In this document: piece after piece, positions 61,943 to 64,000 of the stretch
How the letters are laid out: each line of letters starts with the position of its first letter
Numbering within the stretch: position 1 is the first letter of the stretch
NCBI RefSeq assembly: GCF_003350205.1
Contig: NZ_QLLC01000015.1
Coordinates: forward strand, 27,082-91,081
Source: Brevundimonas bullata
GTDB taxonomy: Bacteria; Pseudomonadota; Alphaproteobacteria; Caulobacterales; Caulobacteraceae
Direction of reading: 5' to 3'
Length of the DNA: 64,000 nt
Position numbers and translations under genes: made by a program
The notes under the pieces: model-generated
What the model was told of the DNA's origin: nothing
The model's database searches: none
What the model saw: only the letters and a program-made list of their open reading frames with translations

Positions 61943-62829
61943 CCCCCGTTTCTCATCCAGCCATAACAAGAGTCCGAGGTTGATCTGGGTAGAGATTGGT
62001 TGGGTTGGCAATAGGGCGGCCTGCGCAGCCGTCAACCAGCGCAGCAGGCCGCCCTGTGTTTCCAGCAAGGGCTTGCGCGTAGGCCTGCGGCGTCAGCCAG
62101 CCGAGCTTCGAGTGCGGTCGCCGTTCGTTGTAGTCACGCCGCCAGGCCTCGAGCACCGCGCGCGCATGCGGCAGGGATCGAAACAGCGTCTCGTTCAGCA
62201 GCTCGTCACGCAGGCGCCCGTTGAAGCTCTCATTGAAGCCGTTCTGCTGGGGCTTGCCCGGCGCGATGTAATGCCAGCCGACGCCGGTGTCGTCGGCCCA
62301 CGCCAGGACGGCGTTCGAGGTGTATTCCGTGCCGTTGTCGCTGACGATGGTGTCGGGTCGGCCCCGCTGCCGGATGACGGCGTCCAACTCTCGCGCCACC
62401 CGAGCGCCCGACAGCGAGGTGTCGGCCACCAACGCCAGGCACTCGCGGGTGAAGTTGTCGATCACCGTCAGGATGCGGAAGCGCCGCCCGTCCGTCATCT
62501 GGTCAGAGACGAAGTCCAGCGACCAGCGCTGGTTGGCCACCAGCGGCAGGTCCAGCGGTCGCCGCCTGCCCATTGCTCGCTTCCGCCCGCCGCGCGGGCG
62601 CACCGTCAGCCGTTCCTCACGATAGATCCGCTGAACCCGCTTCCTGTTGACCGCATGGCCCTCGCGCCGCAGCAGGACGTGCAGGCGGCGGTAGCCGAAC
62701 CGGCGACGTTCCTGGGCGAGGGCCCTCAGGATCCCGATGATCTGCTCTTCCGTGAACCGTGATCGCTTCATTCTGTCCGTCCTTCGTTAGGGCGGACTCT
62801 AGCTATTCCTGGAGGAGTTTCTGGGGGTC
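61941..62829. mobile_element. IS3-family insertion sequence, internally deleted
   Basis: A unit of 889 bp with imperfect terminal inverted repeats (left GACCCCCGTTTCTC and onward to AGAGTCCG; right end the complement, ending GGGGGTC) and a candidate ACGT target duplication at 61937-61940 and 62830-62833. It carries a single reading frame in place of the usual orfA/orfB pair, and is shorter than typical relatives of about 1.2 kb. Confidence 0.85.
61953..62771 (-). CDS. IS3-family transposase, orfA-orfB deletion fusion
   Basis: A 272-residue protein. Residues 1-16 ([16 protein letters not shown]) are the start of OrfA. They join directly to the OrfB sequence [18 protein letters not shown], skipping most of OrfA and the OrfB N-terminus, including the OrfA HTH and leucine zipper. 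The integrase domain is complete, with all three DDE residues in [17 protein letters not shown] and [14 protein letters not shown]. The loss of the DNA-binding part makes independent transposition doubtful. The fused frame may arise from recombination at a short repeat around CTGAGGGCC. Confidence 0.85.
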   Translation of the reverse strand: MKRSRFTEEQIIGILRALAQERRRFGYRRLHVLLRREGHAVNRKRVQRIYREERLTVRPRGGRKRAMGRRRPLDLPLVANQRWSLDFVSDQMTDGRRFRILTVIDNFTRECLALVADTSLSGARVARELDAVIRQRGRPDTIVSDNGTEYTSNAVLAWADDTGVGWHYIAPGKPQQNGFNESFNGRLRDELLNETLFRSLPHARAVLEAWRRDYNERRPHSKLGWLTPQAYAQALAGNTGRPAALVDGCAGRPIANPTNLYPDQPRTLVMAG

Positions 62830-62830
62830 A

Positions 62831-63132
62831 CGTCAGACTGCCCATGCGGTTCGGAGCAAGGGCGGTGAAGGAGAGATCGATGCCTTGCTCGAACAGATCG
62901 CAAATAGTCGGACCCGGCTCCAGGCTGCTCGGGAAATCAGCCAGATCGGTGATTTGCTGGCCCTGATCTATCGGTGCGAAGATCGCATCAAGGCCATCAA
63001 GCGAGGTTCGCGACGGCAGAAATCTCCGGCCCATGCATTGAGAATGTAGGAGCCGCGATCTCAGGCAGCTTCGGGTGCTGGTCATGACGGGGAATGGCTA
63101 GGCCGTTGACGGCCCAATAGGCGTCGCCACAA
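62831..63132 (+). other. Region right of the IS with an orphan reading frame
   Basis: About 300 bases between the IS end and the LysR gene. A plus-strand frame from about 62,831 to 63,049 encodes EGEIDALLEQIANSRTRLQAAREISQ and onward to a Lys/Arg-rich end, without a start codon outside the IS. It looks helical and may be a gene remnant. No function is recognised. Confidence 0.35.
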
Positions 63133-64000
63133 TTATATTCGGAGTGCAGCAATCAGGGCGTCCCGAGCCATGGCCACGCGCGGGTGTCGCAGCGATGAGC
63201 GTGCCCAGACGAGGTAGTAAGCGTTGCGCGGCACCGTGACCGGGGCGGGTATCTCGATCAGCGTGCAGGCAGCGCGTTCGCTGCGGGTGAGATAGCCGGG
63301 CATCACCGTCCAGCCGAGACCCGCGCACAATCCCGATCGCAATACTCTCAAATCGGGCGCGGTCAACGCGGGCTGGCTCGTCAGCTCGAGCTGGTTTGCA
63401 TGGAGCCAGGTTCGCAGCAGCGGCCGGTCGAGGTCGTAGGCGAGGTGGGCCGTCCGGTTGAGCCCGTCGGCAAGCGGCAATTCGGCAATCCGCATGGCCA
63501 CGGCGGGCGAGGCTACGGCGCGCAGGTGTTCCTCGCCCAGCGCATGGAAGGCCAACCGCGGATCTTCGGGTTGCGAGGCGGTGACGGCCAGGTGCACCTT
63601 GTCCTCCAGGAGCAAGGCATAGAGCGCCTCGCGCCCGCCGATATGCAGGCGCAGGTCCAGCCCTGCCTCCAGCAGCGGAGCCAGCCGGGGCGTGATCATT
63701 TCGCCCAGCAGGTCCGACGGCGCGGCGATGTGGACCGTGCCCGAGATGCGCGACGATCGGGCCCGCGCGCTGGCCACTGCCGATTCCGCCGTGTCGAGGC
63801 TGCTTCCGATCGAAGCCGCCAGATCGTCGGCAATCGCTGTTGGTCGAACACCCCGCGAATGGCGATCAAACAAGGGACGGCCCAATTGCGCTTCGAGTGA
63901 GGCGATGTGCTGCGACGCCGCCGGTTGGGTGATGCCGATTGCCCGTGATCCGCCCCCGTTTTCTGGAGCACCCGAGGCTAGAGTTTTCCGGCCCGAGTCA
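63133..64000 (-). CDS. LysR family transcriptional regulator (5' end beyond window)
   Basis: The frame is open from the window edge to the stop at 63,133 (about 289 codons). Part of the N-terminal HTH is visible (GITQPAASQHIASLEAQLGRPLFDR), followed by the linker helix and the substrate-binding domain (ISGTVHIAAPSDLLGEMITPRLAPLL, ending WARSSLRHPRVAMARDALIAAL). The first visible residues (SGAPENGGGSRAIGITQ) depart from the normal LysR start, so the N-terminus might be disturbed, but the gene start lies outside the window. The targets are unknown. Confidence 0.8.
   Translation of the reverse strand, partial: DSGRKTLASGAPENGGGSRAIGITQPAASQHIASLEAQLGRPLFDRHSRGVRPTAIADDLAASIGSSLDTAESAVASARARSSRISGTVHIAAPSDLLGEMITPRLAPLLEAGLDLRLHIGGREALYALLLEDKVHLAVTASQPEDPRLAFHALGEEHLRAVASPAVAMRIAELPLADGLNRTAHLAYDLDRPLLRTWLHANQLELTSQPALTAPDLRVLRSGLCAGLGWTVMPGYLTRSERAACTLIEIPAPVTVPRNAYYLVWARSSLRHPRVAMARDALIAALRI

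Overview
The window is about 64 kb of GC-rich alphaproteobacterial DNA. The gene set points to Caulobacterales, most likely a Brevundimonas-like organism: three large TonB-dependent receptors, a cyoABCD quinol oxidase followed by SURF1 and a RegB/RegA-type redox pair, many exported peptidases, and a chaperone-usher pilus locus. This placement is inferred from gene content only.

Bases 1-42,423 look like intact chromosomal backbone. In order they hold: a chaperone/usher/subunit operon facing a small pilin-like gene; an MHS-type MFS transporter; cyoABCD-SURF1-regB-regA; a DUF808 membrane protein; tRNA-Lys(CUU); an APC amino-acid permease with an Hpt protein; chorismate mutase and ferredoxin-NADP reductase; and then a long peptide and amino-acid scavenging zone. 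That zone carries a DPP-IV-like peptidase, an amidase lipoprotein, a SemiSWEET, an M20 amidohydrolase, TonB receptors, gamma-glutamyltransferase, a P1-family peptidase and a cyanophycinase-like hydrolase. It also carries a compact peptide ABC importer in which the binding protein is fused to one permease and the two ATPases are fused to each other. The joint logic is outer-membrane import of peptides, periplasmic trimming and inner-membrane uptake.

Bases of about 42,640-62,830 are a stress-resistance island with accessory character. The left edge is rearranged debris: an HTH-like tail, UvrD and PD-(D/E)XK fragments, and a truncated plus-strand ORF. Next comes a module with a Crp/Fnr regulator, YfdX, a triple-BON protein, a soluble histidine kinase, a membrane stress protein and an HdeD-like protein, followed by a C-terminally truncated phosphoglucomutase. 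The right half is a heat and proteostasis cluster: broken M48 protease, PsiE, three Hsp20s (one frameshifted), a MarR regulator, a broken FtsH, an intact ClpG/ClpK-type disaggregase, an HPF-like protein joined to sigma-factor-like regions, HdeD, two unknown proteins and an NDUFS4-like protein. The content strongly resembles the known transmissible locus of stress tolerance (tLST), here in an alphaproteobacterial version. It ends at an internally deleted IS3-family element, beyond which lie a short orphan reading frame and a LysR gene that runs off the window.

The main points for a second look are the HPF-sigma fusion, the tethered ABC importer, paired TTGA-N6-TCAA sites before the Crp/Fnr and BON genes, a hairpin that pairs the start codon of a TonB receptor, a perfect MarR-type operator, and the concentration of single-base frameshifts in 50.9-55.3 kb. 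Those frameshifts may be real decay or sequence error.
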